Assembly (NCBI GenBank): GCA_022448315.1
Contig: JAKVCA010000001.1
Coordinates: 84,675 to 118,630, forward strand
Source: Pirellulaceae bacterium
GTDB lineage: Bacteria > Planctomycetota > Planctomycetia > Pirellulales > Pirellulaceae
Length of the DNA stretch: 33,956 bases
Direction: 5' to 3'
This document shows positions 8,618 through 17,200 of this stretch, piece by piece. The position numbers and the translations under genes were made by a program. A model generated the notes under the pieces. The model ran no database searches. It was not told the DNA's origin and was given only the letters and a program-made list of their open reading frames with translations. The first letter of the stretch is position 1; each line of letters begins with the position of its first letter.

Positions 8618-8705
8618 ACCCGCTCGCGCACGAATCGACCCGGCGGCCAATGGGACTGAGGACTGAGACTTCCGCGAGGGTAAAACCGTCGATGTTGAAG
8701 ATCCT

Positions 8706-9263
8706 CTAGAGCAATTGGATGGACCACTGTCGGTCGTCTTGGACCAACCGGATATCATCACGAGAGATTGGATCGGAATCCTCCCAATCAGTCTCTTGGA
8801 CCTCGACGAATTCTGGCAGATCCTCTGACGACCGAGATCGGCTTTTCAGTTCTTGTAACGCGTTGACCATCTCATCCCAGGCACTCTGCCACTCTGGTGA
8901 TTGCGCAATGATGGCCTCCAGTTCGCCACGAACTTCTGAGAGACCTTGAACCTGCCACTCACCCATCATGTTCTGCTGAAAACTGAGCGAACCGGTTTCC
9001 GTCTGAAGTTGCTGGAGTATTGACTCCAGTTGGGCCATCGCATCCGCAAGGTGAATTCGATGTTCGGCCAGATCGCGGTGCGTGTCGTTCAACCCCACGA
9101 AGTTCACCGCGTCGGACTCTTGGGAACTTTCCTTCGAACCTTCCTCTTTGCGAAGAAAGTGGCTGAAATCGATCGCGTCCGCCAGTGACTTTGTTGCCCC
9201 GATCACCACGCCAGTTGCAGCGCTTCCGATTGCGAAACCTGTGTCATAAGGAGTAATCGTCAT
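8706..9263 (-). CDS. Hypothetical protein
   Basis: 185 residues beginning MTITPYDTGFAIGSAATGVV, a Gly/Ala-rich hydrophobic stretch too weak to call a signal peptide. The rest is acidic and probably helical: a Leu/Gln-rich stretch at about 65-100 (LADAMAQLESILQQLQTETG) could form a short coiled coil, and residues 155-175 hold many Asp/Glu. An AGGA lies about 10 bases before the ATG at 9263. It converges with the DUF1501 gene (88 bases between stops). I recognise no family and cannot propose a function. Confidence 0.65.
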   Translation of the reverse strand: MTITPYDTGFAIGSAATGVVIGATKSLADAIDFSHFLRKEEGSKESSQESDAVNFVGLNDTHRDLAEHRIHLADAMAQLESILQQLQTETGSLSFQQNMMGEWQVQGLSEVRGELEAIIAQSPEWQSAWDEMVNALQELKSRSRSSEDLPEFVEVQETDWEDSDPISRDDIRLVQDDRQWSIQLL

Positions 9264-9740
9264 CAGCCGGAATCCTGGAAAAACGAAGTGGGTAAAGATC
9301 CCAAGTTCGGAGAGCCGAGAGAATCGGGTCCTTCATGTCAACTATCGTCATCGTCGTGTTCGATGTCGCGTGGTTTTCACCAAGTGCTAGCGGGATCGCT
9401 CTTATTTCCCTCCTTTTTGGTGGATTGGAGCGGCAACGCTGATTGGTACCTCGCCCTCCCTCGATGGGGATGACGGATCGGTTTTTCTCGATTTTCGCTT
9501 GGCAAATCCGTCCCACCACACAACGATTTAACGGCCCGTGAGGTCGACTCGTCGTGGAAATGCGGATGGATCTTTACGGCTTTTAGCCGGGAGATATTGG
9601 CCGGCCGAAGAAAGTAAATTCGAGCAGCTGATTAGCGACCGTGACACGACCTGATACATTGGTGGGCCGAGATTCTATCTCTTTCTCAAGCACATCCTGC
9701 GAATTTCGCATTCACCCTTCCTCCCTGGAGACTCGAAAAG
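9264..9740 (+). other. 477-base intergenic region, divergent
   Basis: The region separates the minus gene ending upstream from gpx and must hold promoters for both directions, though I cannot point to a convincing -35/-10 pair. The only coding-like stretch is a 38-codon frame from GTG 9538 to TGA 9652-9654 (it contains RLLAGRYWPAEESKFEQLIS). It has no clear ribosome binding site and is too short to call. An 8-base palindrome (ggccggcc) lies at about 9599-9606. Nothing else stands out. Confidence 0.4.
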
Positions 9741-10316
9741 ATGTTGTTTCGCGTAATGACCTTAGCCACTGTGAGCATGGCACTTGTGGGATCCGTTTAT
9801 GGTGCGGACGATCAGAAGAAGGATTCGCCAAAAGCTCTCAAGTACACCATGAAGAACATTGATGGCAAAGACGTGAGCTTGTCAGATTATCAGGGCAAGG
9901 TGATTTTGATTGTGAACGTGGCAAGCCAGTGTGGGTTGACGCCTCAATACAAGGGACTTCAAGCGCTTTACGAAAAGTATAACGACAAGGGTTTGGTCGT
10001 CCTTGGATTCCCCTGCAATCAGTTTGGTAGGCAAGAACCGGGTAGCGACGCTGACATCAAAGCATTTTGCTCAGACAACTACAGCGTTTCTTTCCCGATG
10101 TTCAGCAAGATTGAAGTGAACGGCAAAGAACAAGCTGACTTGTACAAGCACCTGACCAGCCTCGACTTGAAACCCGCAAGCAAAGGCGACATCAAGTGGA
10201 ACTTTGAGAAGTTTGTCATTGATCGAAATGGAGCAGTGGTCGCAAGATTTTCACCACGCACCAGACCAAGTGATGCTGATCTCGTGAAGACGATCGAAAC
10301 GGCTTTGGCTAAATAG
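9741..10316 (+). CDS. Exported glutathione peroxidase family protein (probably thioredoxin-dependent)
   Basis: 191 residues. It reduces peroxides, here probably outside the cytoplasm, because it begins with a signal peptide (MLFRVMTLATVSMALVGSVY, cleavage near residue 22). The catalytic set is complete: peroxidatic Cys64 in NVASQCGLT, Gln94 in FPCNQFG, and Trp153-Asn154 in KWNFEKF. Cys92 and Cys110 (KAFCSDN) match the cysteines of the plant/bacterial type that uses thioredoxin instead of glutathione, so the partner is more likely a thioredoxin-like protein (inference). A GGAGA site sits about 11 bases before the ATG. It appears monocistronic, ending at the terminator at 10343-10373. Confidence 0.93.
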   Translation: MLFRVMTLATVSMALVGSVYGADDQKKDSPKALKYTMKNIDGKDVSLSDYQGKVILIVNVASQCGLTPQYKGLQALYEKYNDKGLVVLGFPCNQFGRQEPGSDADIKAFCSDNYSVSFPMFSKIEVNGKEQADLYKHLTSLDLKPASKGDIKWNFEKFVIDRNGAVVARFSPRTRPSDADLVKTIETALAK

Positions 10317-10342
10317 TCATCGACAGGATGACGGCTAAAAAG

Positions 10343-10373
10343 AAAGGGAGGCCAGTTTTGGCCTCCCTTTTTT
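10343..10373 (+). terminator. Rho-independent terminator, probably bidirectional
   Basis: A perfect 9-bp stem gggaggcca / tggcctccc (10346-10354 with 10359-10367), 4-base loop, extended by AAA/TTT pairs and followed by a run of T on the + strand. Read from the minus strand the hairpin is followed by ctttcttttt, so it can also end the convergent 10415-13549 gene. Confidence 0.88.
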
Positions 10374-10414
10374 GATGTCAATTCAATCTCACAGACACGA
10401 CTTCCGACACAAGA

Positions 10415-13400
10415 CTACCTGAACATTGGATCATTCGGATTTCCTCGCGACAGGAGGTAGGCCAAGAGATCGAGCACCTCGTTCTCATTCAACGTATCCA
10501 GCAAATCCGCAGGCATCAGTGACACCGGAGAAGGCGTCACCTCTTCCACGTCTTCCGCTGCTATCGTCGCGATTTTGCTTGAGTCCTCTGGGTCGATCAG
10601 AATCACCAACTCGTCGTCATTCTCCGATACGATTCGCCCCGTGATCTGGTTACCATCGACGGTCGAGACCACGCTCGCTCGGTATTGGTCCGAAATCACC
10701 TTGTTCGGATCGATCAGCGCTTCGGTAAGATCCTTGATCCCGAATCGTCCGGCAGTTTGCGTCAGATCCGGCCCGGTAGCTCCCCCGTTGCCCGCGAAAC
10801 GATGGCACAACACACAGTTGGCGGATGCAAACGTCCGTTCGCCATTCTTGAAGTCACGTCCTTTCAGTTGTTCTCCGGCGCTTTCCATGACGGCCTTCAA
10901 GGTCCAATCTTGTCCCGGTCCCTGAGGTTTTGGACGTTCCGGTGCGACATAAGGTTTACGAGCACCGAGCGCCTCAACAGCGAGTCGCTCGTTGTCAGTC
11001 GCATTCTCATAGGCCTCCTGGTCAATGTTATTGAGGAAGCCCTGAAAACTCGCTCCACCACTCCAATTTCGTGCTTTATTGAACCATTCGAAGTATTGTT
11101 GCCGTCGTTCAACGGTCCAACCCGCGGTCGCATTTCGAAGCACGAAAGCAAAGTGCATTTGTTGCAGGTCGGGATGGTTAGACAACATGTTTGAGATGGG
11201 TCCACCATACCCTCGGTTTCGAGTAATCAGCTCAGCGAGATCCTCATCGATCTTCTCGCTCTTGGGCTGCTTCATCAATTCAATGGTCTTCGCGACCACG
11301 TTCGGGCTATCGAGGTAAACGAGTAATTGGACCCACTCCCGATTGACTCGATCCGACTCATTGGGAAAGTGCGGTTCCAGGTGGGTTCGGAGACTTTCAA
11401 CCGATGCGTCATCGGGTCGACCAAGTCGGACCAGTGCAAGTTGTGCCGCACGTGCGTACCCGAGTAGCTCGGACTCGTTCAGATCGGCCAAGGGGGTTCC
11501 GATCAACTGCTTGATCACCAGCGGTCGGTCCGATTCATCTCCTTGCCTCGCCAGAGCGATCAAAGCCGATGTTGCCACACGAACCGAAGACTCGCCGACA
11601 ACTTTGTCTCGCCAACTCGCCACCGGTAGATTCTCCAAGGCAACGCGAGCGGCATAACGAATTGCACGATCTTCGTTTCCAAGGTTGGGCCAGATGACCT
11701 TCAGCGCTTCCGCCGTATTTTTGACGTCTCCATGATGCAACGCTTCGAGTTTGTGTCTCAATGCACGCGCTTCGGTGCCGGTCTTTTCCCGCGGGTCCAC
11801 GGCGACGGTTGGGGCATCGCCCTTGTAAGTCACGCGGAACAACTCGGACTGCGTCCCTCGTCCGCCGATCGTGAAGTACATTGCGCCATCACGACCAATC
11901 GCGACGTCAGTCAATGGAAGTGGCGTCCGGGCAACAAACTCTTCCTTGGTCGCCGTGTAAGAGGCCCCTTCCGGTTTGAGGTGAATGGCGTACATGGTTC
12001 CGAAAGTCCAGTCGCATATGTAGAGCGCCTTTTGGTATTTGGCTGGAAACTTCGCTCCGTAACCGAATGCGGCTCCCACAGGGGAACCTGGCCCGATATT
12101 GATGGCGGGCGGAAGCGAATCCTCGTAATACGTCGGCCATTTGCCCGTCCCGCTTCGCCAACCAAATTCACTTCCGCTGGTCGCATGCACAACTCGCGTT
12201 GGACGATACCAGGGTGTTCCCAGGTCCCATTCCATATCGGCATCGTAAGCAAAGAGCTCGCCATCGGCATTGAAGTCCATGTCGTAGGGGTTTCGATAAC
12301 CCACGCTGAGCATTTCCCAGGTTTTTCCGTCCGGATCGGTTTGAGCAATCCACCCGCCAGGTGCCAATTTGCCCCGGGCGTGACCTCTCGCATCCCATTG
12401 ACGTGGCAAGAGATGGTCTTCGCTCCAATTGCTGGGTAGCCGACTGGTATCGAAGTCCCCGGGAGGATCGGTGTGGTTCCCACAAATGACCACGATGTGT
12501 TTTCCATCGGGTGACAATCGTAGCGCGTGAGGACCATGCTCGCCGCCACCACGGAAGTCCTTGAGCTTGACAAGCTCGTCGAACTGGTCATCTCCGTTGG
12601 TATCTCGTGCGCGGTAAAGTCCGCTTCCCGGTCCACCATTTACGGAGAAATAGAGGCTCTCGAATGCAAAGAGCATGCCCTGAGCAGATGTGATCGCCAG
12701 ATCCAGTTTTTCGACCTGGACCTTCTTCATGGATCCGGGTTCAGGCAAAGTAATTCGGCAGATTCCTTTCCCGCCCTGATCACTCGCAAGCAGCCTTCCC
12801 TGCGGATCAAAGGTGATCGAAACCCAGGAGCCAAGTTCGTCTTTAGGTACGGTGAACATCCGCTCCACCTGAAACCCGGGTTGAAGGATGAAAACATCTC
12901 GAGGTGCGGAGCTGGCAACCCCGCCAGCAGTGTCGAGGACATTTCCCCATGGTGAGGCTCCAAGGTCCGCCACCATTTTCGCCGCTTTGGCCCCGTCATC
13001 ACTCTTTTTAAGCGTGACTTTCCACTGACTGTTCGTGACCACCCAGTCAGAGACCTTGCCTTTTTGCAGGAGGGCTAACTTGGCGACAAACCCACCTACA
13101 TTGCCCTCATTACTGACCTCGGCAACGAGCGTGTTTTTGCCCTTCTTCAGCGCCCGACCGAGATTGACCTGTTCGGCCTGTTCCCAGGTATCGCTGCTCG
13201 CAAGTCGCTCCCCGTTCAAGTAAAGCGTCATGCTGTTGTCACAGGTGGCTCGCAACCACCCCTCGCTGGACGGCGCTTCAAAATCGATCGAAAGGCGATA
13301 ATCCTTTGTCACATCATCGCCCCAGATCCACTGAGGCTTTGGACCACTCCCCCAATTGATGTTGGGGGGCACGTTCTTTGCAGGTTCCGCCTGCTGATCC

Positions 13401-13549
13401 GCGACCTGTGAGGCAACGAGTTCTGGCGTCTGACTCCACTGCGCTGAAGCATTGGAAAGACCCATTTCAGAGGTCAACCACGAGGCGGGACCCAATGCCA
13501 GTACAACAGCGAAAATCTTGGTGTAACGGTTTGCGCAACAGCGAGACAT
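10415..13549 (-). CDS. Large exported dehydrogenase-like protein with HEAT-like repeats and C-terminal heme domain (TIGR02603 type)
   Basis: A 1044-residue protein. After a signal peptide (residues 1 to about 37, ending near SNASAQ) comes a jelly-roll, galactose-binding-like domain (about 70-170, with LRATCDNSMTLYLNGERL). A beta-propeller of the membrane-bound dehydrogenase/NHL type follows at about 220-580 (SWVSITFDPQGRLLASDQGG; GGGEHGPHALRLSPDGKHIV). An alpha-helical HEAT-like region spans about 590-860. The C-terminal heme-binding domain has CVLCH at 912-916, GPDLTQ, then IDPNKVISDQYRA and a final YLLSRG. Such proteins are a planctomycete hallmark, probably oxidising sugars or other substrates in the periplasm and passing electrons to the attached c-type heme; the substrate is unknown. 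No clear ribosome site precedes the ATG at 13549. It ends at the shared terminator 10343-10373. Confidence 0.93.
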   Translation of the reverse strand: MSRCCANRYTKIFAVVLALGPASWLTSEMGLSNASAQWSQTPELVASQVADQQAEPAKNVPPNINWGSGPKPQWIWGDDVTKDYRLSIDFEAPSSEGWLRATCDNSMTLYLNGERLASSDTWEQAEQVNLGRALKKGKNTLVAEVSNEGNVGGFVAKLALLQKGKVSDWVVTNSQWKVTLKKSDDGAKAAKMVADLGASPWGNVLDTAGGVASSAPRDVFILQPGFQVERMFTVPKDELGSWVSITFDPQGRLLASDQGGKGICRITLPEPGSMKKVQVEKLDLAITSAQGMLFAFESLYFSVNGGPGSGLYRARDTNGDDQFDELVKLKDFRGGGEHGPHALRLSPDGKHIVVICGNHTDPPGDFDTSRLPSNWSEDHLLPRQWDARGHARGKLAPGGWIAQTDPDGKTWEMLSVGYRNPYDMDFNADGELFAYDADMEWDLGTPWYRPTRVVHATSGSEFGWRSGTGKWPTYYEDSLPPAINIGPGSPVGAAFGYGAKFPAKYQKALYICDWTFGTMYAIHLKPEGASYTATKEEFVARTPLPLTDVAIGRDGAMYFTIGGRGTQSELFRVTYKGDAPTVAVDPREKTGTEARALRHKLEALHHGDVKNTAEALKVIWPNLGNEDRAIRYAARVALENLPVASWRDKVVGESSVRVATSALIALARQGDESDRPLVIKQLIGTPLADLNESELLGYARAAQLALVRLGRPDDASVESLRTHLEPHFPNESDRVNREWVQLLVYLDSPNVVAKTIELMKQPKSEKIDEDLAELITRNRGYGGPISNMLSNHPDLQQMHFAFVLRNATAGWTVERRQQYFEWFNKARNWSGGASFQGFLNNIDQEAYENATDNERLAVEALGARKPYVAPERPKPQGPGQDWTLKAVMESAGEQLKGRDFKNGERTFASANCVLCHRFAGNGGATGPDLTQTAGRFGIKDLTEALIDPNKVISDQYRASVVSTVDGNQITGRIVSENDDELVILIDPEDSSKIATIAAEDVEEVTPSPVSLMPADLLDTLNENEVLDLLAYLLSRGNPNDPMFR

Positions 13550-13769
13550 ATCAAGTTTCTACTTTGAAAACGGAGGAAGAAAAAAAGACGGCAAAGCCCC
13601 GTGATTGTACCCGATCTCCGGGGACAATTGCGAGTTTTAATCCGACCCTCAATCCTTCATGGATTGACTTTCAGATACGGAAAGCCGGATCACATTGGGC
13701 GCGATGAGTTCCAACAACACCACGAAACGAACTTTGAAGAGAGGGAACTGGGTCCAGCCCAACTCCGTT

Positions 13770-13801
13770 ACGGACTCGCGGTGTCACGGACTCGCGGTGT
13801 T
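13770..13801. repeat. 16-bp tandem duplication spanning a stop codon
   Basis: The unit acggactcgcggtgt(c/t) occurs twice head to tail (13770-13785 and 13786-13801), differing only in the last base. On the minus strand it covers the last codons and stop of the 13784-14539 gene. Without the duplication the frame would also end after the same residues, at TAA instead of TGA, so the protein is unchanged. Confidence 0.85.
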
Positions 13802-14539
13802 GATGAGTTCCATGACCAGCTTTCCTTGCTGAACTCGCAGAAGCCGACCGGTTTTATCGAAGTAAAGGTTGTTGTTCAGAGGATCCAAGTGGCATACGAC
13901 TCCCTCAATCACTTGGTCGTTCCATTTGAAGCGTTTCTCTTTACTGACCTCCACCTGAACTGGATTAATTTTCAAGGCCGAATTATGGAACGTCTGAATC
14001 TCAAACTTTGAGCTGGGTTCCAACTCCCAAAAAGAAGTCAGCAGGGCCCAAGAAGCCATCAGGTTACTATCAAAACAGAATACCGATTTCGGTATTTTTA
14101 TTTCCTGATCAAGACGGACCATTCCCGATGCATGCACCGTCACCATGTCGTTCTGAAAGTCGTTCTGGATATTCAGTAGCTTCTCGTCGATCTTGGCTTT
14201 CCGCGAGTAGTTGACCGGATGGCCGTTCTGGGTCGTCAGAAGCCGAGTTTTAAATTCGTACTTCGCCTCATCGTCTGCCAGTTTCACCGTCGAGTTGACA
14301 TCAAAACCATCCTCCACCTTCCCTCGAAGCTGAATCGTAAACTCCTCTGATCCGATGATGGCTCCCTGTTCCTGATATCGAAATACATAAGTGGTCCCAA
14401 GGTCCCACGGAAGATCGTTTTCCACTTGCTGCTGTTGAAACGCATGAATCGGAGAGACCGGAAACAAGCATGCAAAAAGGCCAACCCAAAGGACGCGTGA
14501 TACAGCGGGGATGACATGAAGCTTCTTGGCGGAGTTCAT
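13784..14539 (-). CDS. Exported hypothetical protein, beta-rich
   Basis: About 251 residues from the ATG at 14539 (MNSAKKLHVI), which puts a signal peptide at the very N-terminus (VLWVGLFACLFPVSPIHAF). In-frame ATGs at 14551, 14554, 14566 and 14656 also exist and no ribosome site decides, so the start is uncertain. The mature part alternates hydrophobic and polar residues like a beta-sandwich or barrel (TTYVFRYQEQGAIIGSEEFT; YEFKTRLLTTQNGHPVNYSR), reminiscent of DUF3108/DUF6134-like periplasmic proteins, but I cannot assign a family. Two Cys occur in the mature part (SVFCFDSN, VVCHLDPL). It ends in the 16-bp tandem duplication and lies 234 bases upstream of the 1044-residue protein's start. 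Confidence 0.7.
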   Translation of the reverse strand: MNSAKKLHVIPAVSRVLWVGLFACLFPVSPIHAFQQQQVENDLPWDLGTTYVFRYQEQGAIIGSEEFTIQLRGKVEDGFDVNSTVKLADDEAKYEFKTRLLTTQNGHPVNYSRKAKIDEKLLNIQNDFQNDMVTVHASGMVRLDQEIKIPKSVFCFDSNLMASWALLTSFWELEPSSKFEIQTFHNSALKINPVQVEVSKEKRFKWNDQVIEGVVCHLDPLNNNLYFDKTGRLLRVQQGKLVMELINTASP

Positions 14540-14927
14540 GGATTGAGCGGTCATTGGAAAAAGCATCGAGAACCCGAAATGATGAACGTTACCGAAAGTC
14601 GGAGACAAAAAACGAATGGAATCTTCTGAGGCCTGAGACCGAGTAGGTTTTATCAAGTTTCAACTGCGTAGGCACGGGGTTTGCCGAGAAGGTGGCAATC
14701 TCGAAATCGCCTCAAGAGGGAAAGGCTGGAATGACTCGGATTTAAACTCCCATCTGTTCCTTTAAAAACGCGGCTGTAAACCAGATGAGCCGAGGTGATC
14801 GAGCGGCACGGTTTTCGCTCATGGGTGTGTCCAACATGCCGCTGCACCATCCCACTTCCAACGAATCGCCGTTAAACTGCCACGTCGACGAGGCCTCAAA
14901 TTCCGCACCGCATGAATGGAACTCCGC
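14540..14927 (+). other. 388-base divergent intergenic region
   Basis: The region lies between the minus gene starting near 14539 and the esterase starting at 14928. Short open frames on both strands (such as one at 14653-14850 on the minus strand) have no protein-like composition or ribosome site. It presumably holds both promoters; I see no definite promoter, hairpin or repeat. Confidence 0.4.
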
Positions 14928-15851
14928 ATGAAACTCACCCAACACTTTTCCAGATTCTATCTGTTAGGCACGATGCTCTTTTGGGGTGTCTCGTCGCTCA
15001 TGCAAGCGAATGCAAAGGAGCCACTAGTCCTCGACTTGTGGCCCGACCAACCCCCTGGCGAAAGTCGGAAGCTTGAAGCGGAGCGGGATCTCACCAAACC
15101 GACAGACGGCAAAGTGGCTGGGAAACGGGTGATGCGAATTGGAAACGTTTCGACCCCCACGCTGACGATTTACCACCCGCCAGAAGACATAGCGACGGGA
15201 ACCGCGGTGGTGATCTGCCCGGGTGGCGGTCACCATATTCTGGCTTGGGATCTGGAGGGAACGGAGGTCGCGGAGTGGCTCAATTCTTTGGGCGTTACCG
15301 CAATATTGCTGAAATACCGTGTGCCAGCGCGAAATCCAAAAAAACGGTGGGAAGCCGCTGTTCAAGATGCTCAGCGGGCCGTCAGTACAACACGCGGGCA
15401 GGCGAAAGCTTGGCGAATCCGACCCGACCGAATTGGGATCCTTGGTTTTTCGGCTGGCGGACAGACCGCGGGTTACACGTGTGTTCTACATCGAGATCGA
15501 CAATACGAGGCCATCGACACCACCGATGAAATCTCGTGCCGACCCGATTTCGCCGTTCTGGTTTACCCGGCGTGGCTTATCAAGAAGGACAACTTGACTT
15601 TGGACGATGCGGTGATCGTCGACCAAGAGACGCCACCCATGTTCTTTGCCCATGCCTGGGATGATCCGATTCGAGTCGAAAACAGCTTGCTGATGGCGAC
15701 TGCACTGAAGAAAAATAACGTTCGCTGCGATATCCACATTTACTCGCATGGAGGTCATGGGTACGGGCTTCGGCAGACGGACGATCCATGCACACAATGG
15801 CCCAAATCGTGCGAACTCTGGCTCCAACGAAATGGCTGGCTCGATCCCTGA
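14928..15851 (+). CDS. Exported alpha/beta hydrolase, acetyl xylan esterase-like
   Basis: 307 residues. It is probably a periplasmic carboxylesterase that removes acetyl or similar groups from polysaccharides. A signal peptide runs from residue 1 to about 28 (LLGTMLFWGVSSLMQANA). The hydrolase core shows the oxyanion-loop motif VVICPGGGHH, the nucleophile elbow GFSAGG (Ser175), an Asp in HAWDDPIRVE and the catalytic His in HGGHGYG. The start at 14928 (MKLTQHF) is preferred over the in-frame ATG at 14916 because it gives a normal signal peptide and has GGAAC 4 bases upstream. Family members often stand beside sulfatases and other glycan enzymes, which fits this window; the substrate is inferred. 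Confidence 0.9.
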   Translation: MKLTQHFSRFYLLGTMLFWGVSSLMQANAKEPLVLDLWPDQPPGESRKLEAERDLTKPTDGKVAGKRVMRIGNVSTPTLTIYHPPEDIATGTAVVICPGGGHHILAWDLEGTEVAEWLNSLGVTAILLKYRVPARNPKKRWEAAVQDAQRAVSTTRGQAKAWRIRPDRIGILGFSAGGQTAGYTCVLHRDRQYEAIDTTDEISCRPDFAVLVYPAWLIKKDNLTLDDAVIVDQETPPMFFAHAWDDPIRVENSLLMATALKKNNVRCDIHIYSHGGHGYGLRQTDDPCTQWPKSCELWLQRNGWLDP

Positions 15852-15913
15852 TTGGGTGGAGGACTTTTTGCTAGCACCTGTTTTCGGATTTTCAAGTTTC
15901 GAAAACCTTTGGC

Positions 15914-16130
15914 ATGACTACAGCACGACGAGAAAATATGAGCCTGTGTCAATTACAGCTCAAAGCAGAAGGGCCCATCGAGCACCGTCGTCGAACCGGC
16001 TGATAAGAATTCGACTCGGCAAGAGATCCGACGTCTGTTAGAGTCTCGCAACCTGACCTGTTATGAAACGCCATATTCGGTCTTCCACCAAATGGAACTC
16101 CCGAACCCACGTGTCACTCGAGACACCTGA
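15914..16130 (+). pseudogene. Possible small gene broken by a frameshift
   Basis: Within the 315-base gap after the esterase, a frame from ATG 15914 reads 29 residues (MTTARRENMSLCQLQLKAEG, ending in several Arg) to a TGA at 16001-16003. The +1 frame, open 15942-16130, has no canonical start but reads like protein: DKNSTRQEIRRLLESRNLTC, then YETPYSVFHQMELPNPRVTR, ending DT. A single-base change near 15990-16003 would join them into a basic protein of about 71 residues. The stop lies 37 bases before the next gene's GTG, like an operon partner. It could be a decayed gene, an error in the sequence, or chance. No family recognised. Confidence 0.3.
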
Positions 16131-16152
16131 ATCCACCGATATTCCACGCAAC

Positions 16153-16160
16153 AAGGAGGG
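16153..16160 (+). promoter_or_regulatory. Strong ribosome binding site before a GTG start
   Basis: AAGGAGGG with a 6-base spacer to the GTG at 16167. It fixes the start of the beta-barrel gene, which has no nearby ATG giving a signal peptide. Confidence 0.75.
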
Positions 16161-16166
16161 TGCGTA

Positions 16167-17099
16167 GTGGGTTGGAAAACGTCACTCATATTCTTTTTGT
16201 TCTTCGTAATGGTGCTTCCACGTCAGGTCGCCATGTGCCAGACGATTGCGGTCGACAGCGAGGCATCTTTTGACGCCTTTCAAACCTCCTTTCCGGAACA
16301 GGAAACGCCAGTTCAGCGATACAAGAAGGGTTTCTTTCAGCAATTGGAATTCAGGGGAGGGTTGCTGGTTCCCGCATCGGATGACCTTTCCAGTCGTTAT
16401 TTGGAAACTCGATTAAGCGTCGCGGTTCCGTTGGGTAACTTTGAAAACATCATGGTCGTTTCGCCTTCATTTCGAGTCGATGACCTCGATGTGTCCTTGG
16501 ACTTCGATGTACCGGACCATCTCTACATCGCCGATACGAGCTTCCTATGGCGTAAGGAATGGAACGACCGTTGGAGTTCCATCCTGATATTTACCCCTTC
16601 GGTCCGAACGGATTTCAAAAGCGATGACGCTGGTTTTCGACTATTTGGGCTCGGTCTGGCACAGTGGGAGTGGGTTCCCGACATTCTTCAGATCTCCTTT
16701 GGCGCGGTTTATCTGGGCCGACAGGACCTGCCCACGCTACTTCCTGCGATAGGGCTCGTTTGGACGCCAACGCCGCAGTGGAAATACGATCTTCTTTTTC
16801 CTAGACCGAAAATCTCGTACCAACTCTGGAAAGAAGGGAGCCGCGCCGAGACGTGGGCTTACCTGTCGACGGACCTCGGTGGTAACACTTGGAGTGTGCA
16901 ACGATCCGACGGGACGGACGATGTTCTGTCCATCAAGGATTACCGGATTCAACTTGGTGTTGAACGCATCATCGATGGGGGAGGGGGTCTCTTTTTCGAG
17001 ACTGGCTACGCGTTTCGTCGTCGACTCGAATATGCGACCGGCGGTGAACGCACGGACCTGAGCGGTGCGTGGATCATTCAGGCTGGTCTGAGATTTTAG
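16167..17099 (+). CDS. Outer-membrane beta-barrel-like protein (DUF6268 type)
   Basis: 310 residues starting at GTG 16167 behind an AAGGAGGG ribosome site. A signal peptide covers residues 1 to about 25 (LIFFLFFVMVLPRQVAMC). The body has the alternating pattern of transmembrane beta strands, for example FRGGLLVPASDDLSSRYLET, RLSVAVPL, WSSILIFTPSVRTDF, LQISFGAVYLGR and RIQLGVERI, and it ends in Phe (GLRF), the usual last residue of outer-membrane barrels. The pattern fits DUF6268, a barrel family common in planctomycetes. The function is unknown; a porin or structural role is possible. The gene probably stands alone, apart from the broken small frame just upstream. Confidence 0.85.
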   Translation: MGWKTSLIFFLFFVMVLPRQVAMCQTIAVDSEASFDAFQTSFPEQETPVQRYKKGFFQQLEFRGGLLVPASDDLSSRYLETRLSVAVPLGNFENIMVVSPSFRVDDLDVSLDFDVPDHLYIADTSFLWRKEWNDRWSSILIFTPSVRTDFKSDDAGFRLFGLGLAQWEWVPDILQISFGAVYLGRQDLPTLLPAIGLVWTPTPQWKYDLLFPRPKISYQLWKEGSRAETWAYLSTDLGGNTWSVQRSDGTDDVLSIKDYRIQLGVERIIDGGGGLFFETGYAFRRRLEYATGGERTDLSGAWIIQAGLRF

Positions 17100-17111
17100 T
17101 TGAGTCTCAAT

Positions 17112-17152
17112 ACAAAAAAGCAGCCCCGCAGGATCGTGTCCCGAGGGGCTGC
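17112..17152 (-). terminator. Rho-independent terminator of the fasciclin gene
   Basis: Stem gcagcccc / ggggctgc (17120-17127 with 17145-17152), an interior loop of 17 bases that can pair in part, and a run of T on the minus strand (AAAAAA on +, 17114-17119). Orientation fits the minus gene ending at 17201. On the + strand no T run follows, so it is weaker for the barrel gene. Confidence 0.7.
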
Positions 17153-17200
17153 ATTCATCACCCTTCGTTCCGTCATCGGGCTATTTGAGTCGGAACCGTA

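Noticed and set aside
11732-12439. 235-codon + strand frame inside the 1044-residue gene
   Set aside because: Shadow of a strongly supported gene with recognisable domains.
15841-15913. AT-rich stretch with tttcgaaa palindrome after the esterase as terminator or promoter
   Set aside because: Short palindrome without adequate stem or T run and no recognisable -35/-10 pair.
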